A DNA stretch of 64,000 nt from contig NZ_BSTJ01000001.1 of NCBI RefSeq assembly GCF_030269445.1, positions 893,898 to 957,897 on the forward strand, written 5' to 3'. The notes below the pieces were generated by a model that was not told the DNA's origin, did no database searches, and saw only the letters and a list, made by a program, of their open reading frames with translations. Source of the stretch: Actinoallomurus iriomotensis (lineage in GTDB: Bacteria > Actinomycetota > Actinomycetes > Streptosporangiales > Streptosporangiaceae). This document shows, in pieces, positions 37,011 through 45,977 of the stretch; position 1 is the first letter of the stretch, and each line of letters begins with the position of its first letter. Position numbers and translations under genes: made by a program.

Positions 37011-37269
37011 GCCCGTTCCGCTCCTGTCTGGCCCTTTTCGGGCCGGTCTCGGTTGTCTTGCGCCCGTGCGTGCCCCTGCCGTGACTGCCGTCACGGACCG
37101 AGAGGGCCGCCCCACCGTTCGCCGATGGCCGGCGGGCGCGCGAATTCGGTCATGCGACCGTTCAGTCAGTGTACCGGCGGTGCGCCCCTGGCGTGGAATC
37201 AGCGGGAGTTATCCACATCGGAGCGGAGGCTCTGGTGGCGGACGCCGGGCGAACGCAGGCTGTGGCGGC

Positions 37270-37800
37270 ATGACGTGGAGCGGATTGCTACTGGTGATCA
37301 CGACGCTGCTGCCCTCCGGTCCCGCCGATGACGCCGGCGGGACGACGTGGCGGTGGCCGCTGCGCCCGGCGCCCGAGGTCCTACGGCCGTACGATCCTCC
37401 GGCGCACCCGTGGGAGCCCGGTCACCGGGGCGTCGACCTGGCGGCCCGCCCGGGACAGGCGGTGTACGCGGCCGGGCCCGGCCGGGTGGGTTACGCACGA
37501 GACCTGGCGGGGCGAGGGGTGGTCACCGTGATCCACGGCGGCTTGCGCACGACTTACCTGCCCGTACGTGCGACGGTGCGGCCTGGACGTGCGGTGACGG
37601 CGGGGACGCGCATCGGCGTGGTGGAGGGCGCGCTCGGCCACTGCGGTCAGGTCGCGTGCCTGCACTGGGGGCTTCGGCGGGGGCTCTCGTATCTGGACCC
37701 GCTGATCCTCGTGGGCCGATCCCCCGTACGCCTTCTGCCCTGGTGGGACGACGAGCCTGAACGCCGAGTTATCCACAGTCCGTACACCCTCTACCACTGA
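37270..37800 (+). CDS. M23 family (LytM-type) peptidase-like protein
   Basis: The 176-residue protein (MTWSGLLLVITTLLPSG) has a short signal-like helix and one LytM domain. The first zinc motif is present as His52-x3-Asp56 in GHRGVDLAARPG. The second motif, normally HxH, reads Cys130-Leu-His132 in CLHWGLRRG, so the first histidine is replaced by cysteine. Genes of this type always lie opposite rpsB in actinobacteria. It may be a degenerate hydrolase that regulates or binds peptidoglycan; activity is uncertain. Confidence 0.85.
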   Translation: MTWSGLLLVITTLLPSGPADDAGGTTWRWPLRPAPEVLRPYDPPAHPWEPGHRGVDLAARPGQAVYAAGPGRVGYARDLAGRGVVTVIHGGLRTTYLPVRATVRPGRAVTAGTRIGVVEGALGHCGQVACLHWGLRRGLSYLDPLILVGRSPVRLLPWWDDEPERRVIHSPYTLYH

Positions 37801-37840
37801 GCGTGATCTTCCGGCAGTTTCGATGGTCGGAGGTGAGGAC

Positions 37841-38200
37841 ATGCGCGCGAAGGACGTGCTCGGACGGCTCGGAGAGGACGCCGCCGTCCGGCATCTGATG
37901 GGGCTCGGCTGGACGATCATCGAGCGCAACTGGCGATGCCCGGAGGGCGAGCTCGACATCGTGGCCCATGACGGATCCGGCCTGGTGGTCTGCGAGGTGA
38001 AGACGCGCTCACGGGCGGCGTACGGCACTCCGCTGGAGGCGATCACGCCGGCCAAGGCGGAGCGGTTGCGACGGCTCGCGATGCGGTGGCTGGCGTCGCA
38101 CGGCATCAGCCAGGCCGCCGCCGTCCGCATCGATGTGATCGGGCTCTTACGCGCCGGGCCCGGGCGGTTCGACGTCGACCATCTCAAGGCGGTGTGCTGA
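37841..38200 (+). CDS. YraN / UPF0102 family nuclease-fold protein
   Basis: ATG 37841 lies 7 nt after ggagg and gives 119 residues. The endonuclease-like fold is seen in LGRLGEDAAVRHLMGLGW, CPEGELDIVAHDG and VVCEVKTRSRAAYG, which contain the E/D/ExK catalytic-type residues of Holliday-junction-resolvase-like proteins. The role is unknown, but the gene is almost always linked to comM and dprA as here. Its stop is directly followed by the comM ATG. Confidence 0.92.
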   Translation: MRAKDVLGRLGEDAAVRHLMGLGWTIIERNWRCPEGELDIVAHDGSGLVVCEVKTRSRAAYGTPLEAITPAKAERLRRLAMRWLASHGISQAAAVRIDVIGLLRAGPGRFDVDHLKAVC

Positions 38201-39760
38201 ATGGCGCTCGCCCGCACCAGAGCCGTCGCCCTCCTCGGGGTGGACGGCCAGATCGTCGACGTCGAGGCCGCCATCACCAACGGCGTGCCCGGCCTGCATC
38301 TGGTCGGCCTCCCGGACACCGCGCTCAGCGAGGCGCGCGACCGCGTACGGGCGGCCATCTTCAACAGTGGGGAGACGTGGCCCAACCGTCACGTCACCGT
38401 GAGTCTTTTCCCGGCCAGCATGCCCAAGCGCGGCAGCGGGTTCGACCTGGCCATCTCCGTAGCGGTGCTCGGCGCGAACGAAGCCGTGCCCATCGAGGCC
38501 TGCGCGGGCCTCGTGATGATCGGCGAGTTGGGTCTCGACGGCCGCATCCGGCCCGTGTCCGGCGTGTTGCCGGCGGTCCTGACCGCGGCCGAGAGCGGAG
38601 CCGAGACGGTGATCGTGGCGAAGGGCAACGTCTCGGAGGCATCGCTCGTGCCGGACGTGAAGGTGGTCGGCGTGGGCTCGCTCCGTGCCCTGCTGGCGCT
38701 GCTGCGCGACCTGCCACCGCCCGAAGAGCCCGAGGACGAGGCCGCCGACCTGACGAGCCGCGCACCGGCCGACGTGCTGGCGTCACGGGCCGAGGCCCGG
38801 CGTGGCGACCTCGACCTCGCGGACGTCCGCGGGCAGCCGGTGGGGCGCAAGGTGCTGGAGATCAGCGCGGCGGGCGGTCACCACGTGTGCTTCACCGGCC
38901 CGCCGGGCTGCGGCAAGACGATGCTGGCCGAACGGCTCCCCACGCTGCTGCCCGACCTCGACCACGGCGCGGCGCTGGAGGTGACGGCGATCCACTCGGT
39001 CGCCGGCACGCTTCCGGCGGACCAGCCGCTGATCACCAGGCCGCCGTTCCAGGCACCGCATCACACGGCTTCGCGAGCGGCCCTGGTCGGCGGCGGCGCC
39101 GGGCGGCTGATCCGGCCGGGGGCCGCCTCGCTCGCGCACCGGGGCATCCTCTTCCTGGACGAGAGCCCGGAGTTCGGCGGCGGCGTCCTGGACGCGTTAC
39201 GGCAGCCCCTCGAAGGGGGCGAGGTCGTGATCGCCAGGTCGGGCGCGACGGCCCGTTTCCCGGCCAGGTTCACGATGCTCCTGGCCGCGAACCCGTGCCC
39301 CTGCGCGGCTCCGAGGTTCCGAGACTGCAGCTGCGCCCCTTCCGTACGCCGGCGCTACCTCGCGCGCATGTCCGGGCCGCTGCTCGACCGCGTCGACCTC
39401 AAGTCCGAGCTGGAAGAGGTGACCAGAGCCGAACTCCGCTACGACCTGACTCTCGCCGAGTCCAGCGAGGTGGTGGCCGAACGGGTGCTCACGGCACGGG
39501 AACGCACGAGAAGACGCCTGGCCGACACCCCCTGGCGCACGAACGCGGAGATCCCCGGCCGCGAACTACGCCGTCGCTTCGCCCCACCGCACGCCGCCCT
39601 CGCAGCCCTCGACCGCCCGTTGGCCGACGGCCGCCTGAGCGCGAGAGGCCTCGACCGAGTGGTCCGCGTCGCCTGGACCCTCACCGATCTACGCGGCAAG
39701 GAGACCCCTACCGCCGACGAGGTCAACGAGGCCCTCGGCCTCTGGGAAGGCCGCACTTGA
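38201..39760 (+). CDS. comM: YifB/ComM family Mg-chelatase-like AAA ATPase
   Basis: The 519-residue protein has an N-terminal Lon-protease-like ChlI domain (PGLHLVGLPDTALSEARDR), the AAA Walker A in TGPPGCGKTMLAERLP, Walker B in ILFLDESPEFGGGVLDAL and the sensor region NPCPCAAPRFRDC. A C-terminal Mg-chelatase domain follows (LSARGLDRVVRVAWTLTDL). ComM is a branch-migration helicase used in natural transformation in other bacteria. It starts one base after the yraN stop. Confidence 0.93.
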   Translation: MALARTRAVALLGVDGQIVDVEAAITNGVPGLHLVGLPDTALSEARDRVRAAIFNSGETWPNRHVTVSLFPASMPKRGSGFDLAISVAVLGANEAVPIEACAGLVMIGELGLDGRIRPVSGVLPAVLTAAESGAETVIVAKGNVSEASLVPDVKVVGVGSLRALLALLRDLPPPEEPEDEAADLTSRAPADVLASRAEARRGDLDLADVRGQPVGRKVLEISAAGGHHVCFTGPPGCGKTMLAERLPTLLPDLDHGAALEVTAIHSVAGTLPADQPLITRPPFQAPHHTASRAALVGGGAGRLIRPGAASLAHRGILFLDESPEFGGGVLDALRQPLEGGEVVIARSGATARFPARFTMLLAANPCPCAAPRFRDCSCAPSVRRRYLARMSGPLLDRVDLKSELEEVTRAELRYDLTLAESSEVVAERVLTARERTRRRLADTPWRTNAEIPGRELRRRFAPPHAALAALDRPLADGRLSARGLDRVVRVAWTLTDLRGKETPTADEVNEALGLWEGRT

Positions 39761-39904
39761 CCCCACCCACCATCACCATCGACCAGCCGGCCCTCCCCCG
39801 ACGGCCCCCGATGACCCGACGCCGGCGAGCATCCGCCCCTTGCGCACACTCGACGTACGCCCTCGGGCCGACGACGACATCCCCACGGCCAAGCGGCACG
39901 ACGC

Positions 39905-40120
39905 CCGACGGCACGGTGCCCAGCGGCGAGCGTCCGACGGCACGGTGCCCAGCGGCGAGCGTCCGACGGCACGGTGCCCGCCACCACGGTGGCCGACAGC
40001 CGGGCCTGACAGCGCAGCGTCCGACGACACGGCGCCCGACGGCGCGGTGCCTCCGACAGCACGGCGCCCGCCACCACGGTCGCCGACAGCCGGGCCTGAC
40101 AGCGCAGCGTCCGACGGCAC
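39905..40120. repeat. nested tandem repeats between comM and dprA
   Basis: The 29-bp unit cgacggcacggtgcccagcg plus gcgagcgtc occurs in tandem from 39907 and 39936, with a third partial copy from 39965. A 56-bp block (acggtgcccgccaccacggt onward to gcagcgtccgacg) at 39971 recurs at 40061 with two mismatches, a period of 90 bp. The 420-bp gap otherwise shows no gene. Confidence 0.85.
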
Positions 40121-40180
40121 GCTGGCCGGCGGCACGGAGACCGGCGGCCGCGTTCAGCATCCAGACGAAGGAGAGCTCTG

Positions 40181-41326
40181 ATGACCGTCCCTGCCCAAGA
40201 GCGGTTGGCGCGGGCGTTGTTGACCGCTGTGGCGGAGCCCGGTGATGAACGCTTAGGCCGCCTGGTCGGCCTGGCAGGAGCCCAAGGCGCGATCGAGGCG
40301 ATACGGGCCGGTGAAGCGCCCGACGGCGACGACGAGACCGAACTCCGACGGCGGTTCCCCGCCTGGCGCGCCCGGCTGTCCGAGGCCGACCCCGAACGCC
40401 TTCTGGCCGGCTGCGAAGAGCAGGGCGGGCGGCTGCTCTGCCCGGGTGACGCCGAGTGGCCGTCCCAGCTCGACGATCTCGGGGCGGCCCGGCCGTACGC
40501 ACTGTGGGTCCTCGGGGACCAGGATCTGCGGTTCGGCTGTCTGCGTTCGGTCGCGCTGGTCGGTGCCCGTGCCGCATCGCCGTACGGAGTGCACGTCGCC
40601 GCCGAGATGGCGGCCGAACTGGCGGACAACGGCTGGACCGTGGTCAGCGGCGGCGCCTACGGGATCGATGCCGCGGCGCATCGTGGTGCGCTCAGCGGCG
40701 ACGGGACCACGGTGGCGGTGTTCGCCTGTGGAGTGGATGTGACCTACCCGAGTTCGCATTCGGCGCTGTTCGCGGAGATCGCCCAGAGCGGGCTGCTGGT
40801 GAGCGAGCTCGCGCCTGGAGCGACGCCGACCCGTCCGCGTTTTCTGATCCGGAACAGAGTGATCGCGGCATTGACCCGTGGCACGGTGGTGGTCGAGGCG
40901 GCCCAGCGCAGCGGCGCCATCAGCACGGCTCGCCATGCCCGTGACCTCGGGCGTGCGGTCATGGTGGTGCCCGGGCCGGTCACGTCACCGACGTCGGCCG
41001 GCTGCCACACGATCCTGCGCGAATGGGCGGAGGCCGTCTGCGTCACTGACACCGCCGACGTACTCGACCGGGTCGGGCTGATCGGCGATGACCTCGCACC
41101 GGTACGCCGAGGCCCGGTGCTCGACCGTGATCAGCTCGGCCCGGCGGCGCGGGATGTCCTCGAAGCGCTTCCGGCGCGGGGCGGAGCGGGCGCCGCTCGC
41201 ATCGCGGTGACCGCCGGCGTCGACCTCGACACCGCGCTCACCTGCCTCGGCGCGCTCGCCGCGGGCGGATTCGTCGAACGCTGCGCGAAAGGGTGGAGGC
41301 TGCGCCGTGACTCATCCCGGCCATGA
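40181..41326 (+). CDS. dprA: DNA-processing protein DprA
   Basis: ATG 40181 follows gaaggaga and gives 381 residues. The Rossmann-type DprA core shows VALVGARAASPYGVHVAAE, VVSGGAYGIDAAAHRGAL, VFACGVDVTYPSSH, RFLIRNRVIAALTRG and GAISTARHARDLGRAVMVVP. A C-terminal winged-helix region (about 310-375) is present. DprA loads RecA on incoming single-stranded DNA. The gene converges on the DUF2469 gene with 10 bp between stops. Confidence 0.95.
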   Translation: MTVPAQERLARALLTAVAEPGDERLGRLVGLAGAQGAIEAIRAGEAPDGDDETELRRRFPAWRARLSEADPERLLAGCEEQGGRLLCPGDAEWPSQLDDLGAARPYALWVLGDQDLRFGCLRSVALVGARAASPYGVHVAAEMAAELADNGWTVVSGGAYGIDAAAHRGALSGDGTTVAVFACGVDVTYPSSHSALFAEIAQSGLLVSELAPGATPTRPRFLIRNRVIAALTRGTVVVEAAQRSGAISTARHARDLGRAVMVVPGPVTSPTSAGCHTILREWAEAVCVTDTADVLDRVGLIGDDLAPVRRGPVLDRDQLGPAARDVLEALPARGGAGAARIAVTAGVDLDTALTCLGALAAGGFVERCAKGWRLRRDSSRP

Positions 41327-41336
41327 GGAGAAGATG

Positions 41337-41648
41337 TCAGCCTTCGGGGAGCTCCAGGTCGCTCTTGGCGAGCTCTTCGACGTTGACGTCCTTGAAGGTG
41401 ACCACGCGGACGCTCTTGACGAAGCGGGCAGGGCGGTACATGTCCCAGACCCAGGCGTCCTGCATCGTGACCTCGAAGAAGACCTCACCGTTGTCCGTGC
41501 TGCGCACCTGCAGGTCGACCGTGTTGGTCAGGTAGAAGCGGCGCTCGGTCTCCACGACGTACGCGAACAGGCCGACGACGTCGCGGTACTCCCGATAGAG
41601 CTGGAGCTCCATCTCGGTCTCGTATTTCTCGAGATCCTCTGCGCTCAT
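41337..41648 (-). CDS. DUF2469 family protein
   Basis: The 103-residue acidic protein, beginning MSAEDLEKYETEMELQLYRE, is the conserved actinobacterial protein located next to rnhB. Its body AYVVETERRFYLTNTVDLQ and WVWDMYRPARFVKSVRVVTF is highly typical. The function is unknown. It is transcribed with rnhB and lepB, its stop facing that of dprA. Confidence 0.93.
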   Translation of the reverse strand: MSAEDLEKYETEMELQLYREYRDVVGLFAYVVETERRFYLTNTVDLQVRSTDNGEVFFEVTMQDAWVWDMYRPARFVKSVRVVTFKDVNVEELAKSDLELPEG

Positions 41649-41675
41649 GGCCGTTCCCCTCCCCGTACTACCGAC

Positions 41676-42464
41676 TCAGGCGACATCCGCCCGGCCGGCG
41701 GTGCGTTCGTACTCTGACGCGTCCCAGTCGGTTTCCCCGGTGACCGGAGCATCCTCCTCCTCCGCCGAGCCCGTGACCACGCAAGTCTCTTCGATCTCCC
41801 CGTTCGCCGCGCGTGCCACGTTGATGAAAGAACGCCGATGCTCAGGACATGGACCATGCTTTCGAAGCGCCGCCGTGTGCGCTCGTGTCACATATCCCTT
41901 GTGTACGGCGAAACCGTACTCCGGATAGCGCTCGTGCAGGTCGATCATGATCCGGTCTCGTGTCACCTTCGCCACGATCGAGGCGGCGGCGACGCAGGCG
42001 GCCACCCGGTCGCCCTTGGGCACCGGGAGGCCGGGCGCCACCAGGCCGGGTACCCGGAACCCGTCGGTGAGGACGTAACCCGGCACCATGGTCAGGCCGG
42101 CCAGCGCCCTGCGCATGCCGGCGATGTTGCACCGGTGCAGCCCGATCTGGTCGATCTCCTCCTGAGGGATCACCAGCGCGGACCAGGCGGAGGCCGTCTC
42201 GGTGATCTCCACGTAGAGGCGTTCCCGGCGGGCGGCGGTGAGCAACTTGGAGTCCGCCAGTCCTTCGAGCCGCCCGCGGCGTCCCGGCGCCAGCACGACC
42301 GCGGCGACGACGAGTGGTCCCGCGCACGCTCCCCGCCCCGCCTCGTCGACCCCTGCGACGGGACCGAGCCCGGCGCGTTCGAGCACCCGCTCGTAGGCGT
42401 ACAGCCCGGCGTCGCGCCGGGGAGTGAGACCTCGGGGCCGGTGAGCCCGGACATCGATGTGCAC
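41676..42464 (-). CDS. rnhB: ribonuclease HII
   Basis: GTG 42464 gives 262 residues ([13 protein letters not shown]); this N-terminus is conserved in related actinomycetes although no clear RBS is seen. The catalytic acids lie in [18 protein letters not shown] (Asp-Glu) and later in [10 protein letters not shown] and [17 protein letters not shown]. The C-terminal part is [20 protein letters not shown]. It removes ribonucleotides from DNA and RNA primers. An acidic tail of about 40 residues ends the protein. Confidence 0.93.
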   Translation of the reverse strand: MHIDVRAHRPRGLTPRRDAGLYAYERVLERAGLGPVAGVDEAGRGACAGPLVVAAVVLAPGRRGRLEGLADSKLLTAARRERLYVEITETASAWSALVIPQEEIDQIGLHRCNIAGMRRALAGLTMVPGYVLTDGFRVPGLVAPGLPVPKGDRVAACVAAASIVAKVTRDRIMIDLHERYPEYGFAVHKGYVTRAHTAALRKHGPCPEHRRSFINVARAANGEIEETCVVTGSAEEEDAPVTGETDWDASEYERTAGRADVA

Positions 42465-43392
42465 ATGACGCAGGGTACGTCGCCAACGGCCGAGCCCGCG
42501 CTCGAACACCGGCGGGAAAGGACGTCCGAAACCGAGATGGCGCAGGTGAGAAGAGCTGATCGCCCCACCCACGGCGACCGAAAGACCTGGCATATCTTTT
42601 TCAGGAAGGCGCAGAAGGAAGTGATCCGTCGTTCGGATCGCGGCCGCACCTCGATTGAACGGCAGTGCGGGCATCAAAGCCACCAGACGTTGACTTCCGC
42701 CCCATAAGGGAGGAAAACAACTCTCCGCCCCACAAAGAGACCAGGACCGGCCAAGCCACGCATGCGGTCGGGCCTGCGGTAAGGCTTCGGGAATGCCCCG
42801 TACAGGGGCTGCCGGCATTCGGTGGCCGAGTGTGTCGCCGACGGCTTCCTGGCAGGCCGGCTCGACGCGGACCGCCGTCACACGGCCGCGCGGCGGTACG
42901 CAGGGGCGGTGAGCAGCCGCTGCGGCACGCCTGACCGGACGGACGCCGCGGCCGGGCCGACGCGCGATCGTCCATCCCGGCGAAGCGGCGCCCAGCACCC
43001 GGCGTCCGGCGTCCCGGTACCCCGCGCCCGGCGTCCGGCGTCCGGCGTCCGGCGTCCGGCGCGGCGAGCTGGGCCGAAAGACGCTGCGCGCTGCCAAGGG
43101 ACACGGCCGAAACGGCGGCCTTCAAACAGCGCGCGGCGTGGCTCTAGTCCAGCGAAGGGCTCCCACGCCATACGGGATCCGCCGCGCCTACGACTTCTCT
43201 CCGGGCGTCCGTCCGTCACGAGCGGCGGCCGGGTGGCGCGGCTCAACTCGGAGGAGGGAGTCGCCCTGGTTCGGCCGTCGACCGACGACACCGGGGCGAG
43301 GCGGCGGGCAACCGGACAGCGGAATCTGCCCGCCCTAACACGCTGTCCAGCAGGACGCGTAAGTCAGCTCGACGCGATCGAGCGACAGGCGG
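42465..43392. other. 928-bp intergenic region between lepB and rnhB
   Basis: No ORF with credible homology is seen on either strand, although several frames stay open because of base composition. It contains the heptamer minisatellite at 42998-43057. A locally AT-richer stretch near 42590-42625 may include a promoter for rnhB. No clear terminator for lepB was found. Confidence 0.5.
42998..43057. repeat. heptanucleotide minisatellite GGCGTCC
   Basis: Four exact tandem copies of ggcgtcc span 43030-43057. They are preceded by interrupted copies at about 42999-43015 (cccggcgtccggcgtcccgg). It lies inside the long lepB-rnhB gap. Confidence 0.85.
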
Positions 43393-44373
43393 TCAGCGGG
43401 AGCGGCGGATGCGGAAACGGCGGCGTAGGAGCGTGACCGGTATGGCGCCGATCAGGCCCAGTGCCAGTGGTGTCTCCGGCAGGACGCCGTTCTCCAAGGC
43501 CAGCCCCGGGGTGCTGAAGGTCGACGGGATCGGCAGCGTCTTGAGCCGGGACAGCGGCCAAACGACGACGAAGGCTCGGCCGATCACGCGGCTCTCCGGG
43601 ATCGTGCCGCCGCCCGGGTCGCCGATGTGGCCGCGCGAGTCGTACGACACCTCGCGGTGGTCGCCCATCACCCACAGGTGGCCCGCCGGCACGGTGATTT
43701 TGAACTTGCTGTCCGACGGCCGGTTCTGCTCGCCCGTCTGCGGGTCGGTGTAGATGTAGGACGTCTCGACGAGCGGGTGGCCGTTGACGGTCACGTGGCC
43801 CTGGGCGTCGCAGCATGCCACGTGGTCGCCTGGCACACCGATGACGCGTTTGATGTAGTCCTTCTCCCCCGGCACGACCCCGAACGCGCTGCCGACGGCG
43901 TGGAGCACCTTCGACACCGGGTTCTTCGGCTGGGGGTACTGGACCTCCGGGTCCCAGGAGTCGAGCCCGTTGAAGACGACCACGTCACCGCGCTTGATGT
44001 CGCGCGTGTGGTAGACGATCTTGTTGACTAGGACCCGGTCGCCGACCTTGAGGGTGTTCTCCATCGACTGGGACGGGATGTAGAACGCCTGCACGGCGAA
44101 GGCCTTGATGACCATGGCCAGGGCGAGCGCCACGACGACGAGGATGGGGAGTTCTTTCCAGAACGACCCCTGCTTCTTCTTCCGCCCCTTGTGTGACGAG
44201 TCGTCGTCACCGGAGTCGGCCTCGTCTCCGACCAGGGCCGCATCGTCGGGCGTACCGTTCGGCTCGCGCCCTTCGTGCCTCACGCCGTCCCGGGAGTTCC
44301 CGGACAGGTCGTGGCGCGTTTCACCGGAAGTGGGCGCGGGCTCGCGCAGGCCCTGCTCGTCGTCGCTCATCAT
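43393..44373 (-). CDS. lepB: signal peptidase I
   Basis: The 326-residue type I leader peptidase has a 70-residue acidic/basic cytoplasmic N-terminus, a membrane helix (LPILVVVALALAMVIKAF), the catalytic Ser103 in YIPSQSMENTL and Lys175 in YIKRVIGVPGD. The conserved GDHREVSYDSRGHIG follows, and a second hydrophobic segment lies near the C-terminus (LALGLIGAIPVTLL). It cleaves signal peptides of exported proteins such as the S1 protease in this window. Two consecutive ATG codons (44373 and 44370) can start it; 44373 fits a leaderless start. Confidence 0.95.
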   Translation of the reverse strand: MMSDDEQGLREPAPTSGETRHDLSGNSRDGVRHEGREPNGTPDDAALVGDEADSGDDDSSHKGRKKKQGSFWKELPILVVVALALAMVIKAFAVQAFYIPSQSMENTLKVGDRVLVNKIVYHTRDIKRGDVVVFNGLDSWDPEVQYPQPKNPVSKVLHAVGSAFGVVPGEKDYIKRVIGVPGDHVACCDAQGHVTVNGHPLVETSYIYTDPQTGEQNRPSDSKFKITVPAGHLWVMGDHREVSYDSRGHIGDPGGGTIPESRVIGRAFVVVWPLSRLKTLPIPSTFSTPGLALENGVLPETPLALGLIGAIPVTLLRRRFRIRRSR

Positions 44374-44387
44374 TAGGAAGCCTAATG
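44371..44387. promoter_or_regulatory. palindrome overlapping the lepB -10 region and start codon
   Basis: A perfect 7-3-7 inverted repeat, cattagg-aag-cctaatg, covers the first lepB ATG. On the minus strand it contains TAGGCT (44384-44379) placed 5 nt before that ATG, a possible -10 of a leaderless transcript. It could be an operator or an RNA hairpin masking the start. Confidence 0.5.
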
Positions 44388-44673
44388 CCCTAAGGCCGCA
44401 CGGGAGGTTATCGGCCGCGTGTCGTCTCCAGCAAGGGCGCCGGAGTCATCCGAATAGAGAACTTCGCCCTGGAACGCCATTGCGCCGTCCCGGACGATTC
44501 GCAGTGCCCGTTGTACCCGTAAGGCCCCGTCGGCTCAACTCGACCTTGCCGAGACTTGACCTTCCGGAAGAGGGCGGCCCCGCGTCACGGCACCGATGAC
44601 CGGAAGCAGCAACACCGCCTCCGCGGTCACGGCACTCGGTGCACCGAACGATCCCTGCGCTAAAAGCACCGAT

Positions 44674-44715
44674 CCTCCCGAACATCGCCGTTTCCGGCGG
44701 ATCACGTTCGGGAGG
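44674..44715 (-). terminator. terminator hairpin after rplS
   Basis: Outer arms cctcccgaac (44674-44683) and gttcgggagg (44706-44715) are perfectly complementary. An inner cgccg-tttc-cggcg stem lies between them. It sits 22 bp after the rplS stop in the 363-bp gap before lepB; the rest of that gap shows no gene. Confidence 0.75.
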
Positions 44716-44736
44716 AGGGCTTCGTCGGAGGCGCGG

Positions 44737-45087
44737 TCAGTTGTCGCGCTTCTCCTTGATGCGCGCGGCCTTGCCGCGGAGGTCGCGGAGGTAGTAGAGC
44801 TTCGCACGGCGGACGTCGCCGCGGGTGACGACCTCGATCTTGTCGATCGACGGGCTGTTGAGCGGGAACGTGCGCTCCACGCCAACGCTGTAGCTCACCT
44901 TACGGACCGTGAACGTCTCGCGGGCGCCGCCGCCCTGGCGCCGGATCACAACGCCCTGGAAGACCTGGATACGGCTGCGGCTTCCCTCGGTCACGCGCAC
45001 GTGAACCTTGAGCGTGTCACCCGGGCGAAAGTCCGGTACATCCGACCGCTTCGCGGCGTTCTCGATCTCCTGGATCAGGGTGTGCAT
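44737..45087 (-). CDS. rplS: 50S ribosomal protein L19
   Basis: ATG 45087 with a gagga RBS gives the standard 116 residues ([19 protein letters not shown]). Family blocks are [51 protein letters not shown] and [17 protein letters not shown]. The protein lies at the 30S-50S interface. It is the last gene of the rpsP-rimM-trmD-rplS series and is followed by a terminator. Confidence 0.97.
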   Translation of the reverse strand: MHTLIQEIENAAKRSDVPDFRPGDTLKVHVRVTEGSRSRIQVFQGVVIRRQGGGARETFTVRKVSYSVGVERTFPLNSPSIDKIEVVTRGDVRRAKLYYLRDLRGKAARIKEKRDN

Positions 45088-45192
45088 GACTGAGGTTCCT
45101 CGTGTTGGACACGCGCGCGGCACACGGTGCCACAACGCGATGGGGTCTTCTGGGAAGTCTGGGCGCGCCCAGCATGAAGCCGGGCCGACATC

Positions 45193-45966
45193 TCAGTGTG
45201 CCATATGTTCGCCGTCGATCGGAAAACCGGCGTCCGCCAGGGTACTCCGATCGGCGTCGTCCAGGGTGTTGCGGGCGATCAGATCGGGTCTCGTGGCGGC
45301 CGTACGGCGCAGGGCCTGGTCGCGCCGCCACCGGGCGATCGCGCCGTGGTTGCCAGACATGAGCACCGGGGGCACCTCGCGTCCGCGCCAGGTCGGAGGC
45401 TTGGTGTACACCGGGCCTTCGAGCAGCGCCGCCATCCGGCCCGGCGCGAAGGAATCGTCGCTGACCGAGTCGGCGTTGCCCAGCACGCCCGGCAGGAGCC
45501 GCGTCACCGCCTCGACGATGACGAGTACGGCCGACTCGCCTCCCGCGAGGACGTAGTCGCCGATGCTCACCTCGTCGACCGGCATCCGCGACCGCGCGTC
45601 CTCGATCACCCGGGCGTCGATGCCCTCATAGCGACCGCACGCGAACACCAGCCACGGCTCCGCCGCGTACGCGACGGCCGTCTCCTGGGTGAACGGGCGC
45701 CCGCTCGGGGTGGGCACGACCAGCCGCGGCGTCGACCCGGCCGGGGCGATCGCGTCGAGGGCCTCGCCCCACGGCTCGGGTTTCATCACCATGCCGGGGC
45801 CGCCGCCGTACGGGGTGTCGTCCACCGTACGGTGCCGGTCGTGGGCCCAGCCCCGCAGATCGTGTACGTGGACGTCGACGTCGCCGCGCTGCCGGGCCTT
45901 GCCCAGCAGGGAGACGCCGAGCGGCGCGAAGTAGTCGGGGAAGATCGTAATGATGTCGAGTCGCAT
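45193..45966 (-). CDS. trmD: tRNA (guanine37-N1)-methyltransferase
   Basis: The 257-residue SPOUT methyltransferase starts MRLDIITIFPDYFAPL. Trefoil-knot motifs are ACGRYEGIDARVIED and VSIGDYVLAGGESAVLV, with YGGGPGMVMKPEPW. It methylates G37 next to the anticodon and prevents frameshifting. The stop of rimM is 11 bp upstream. Confidence 0.97.
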   Translation of the reverse strand: MRLDIITIFPDYFAPLGVSLLGKARQRGDVDVHVHDLRGWAHDRHRTVDDTPYGGGPGMVMKPEPWGEALDAIAPAGSTPRLVVPTPSGRPFTQETAVAYAAEPWLVFACGRYEGIDARVIEDARSRMPVDEVSIGDYVLAGGESAVLVIVEAVTRLLPGVLGNADSVSDDSFAPGRMAALLEGPVYTKPPTWRGREVPPVLMSGNHGAIARWRRDQALRRTAATRPDLIARNTLDDADRSTLADAGFPIDGEHMAH

Positions 45967-45977
45967 GGGGGTCTTCT

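Noticed and set aside
39840-40181. Short plus-strand frames before dprA
   Set aside because: They consist of translated repeats with no homology and biased composition.
42601-43125. Minus-strand extension of rnhB or a separate gene upstream of it
   Set aside because: The translation is low-complexity (GRRTPDAG repeats) from the heptamer array and has no family motif.
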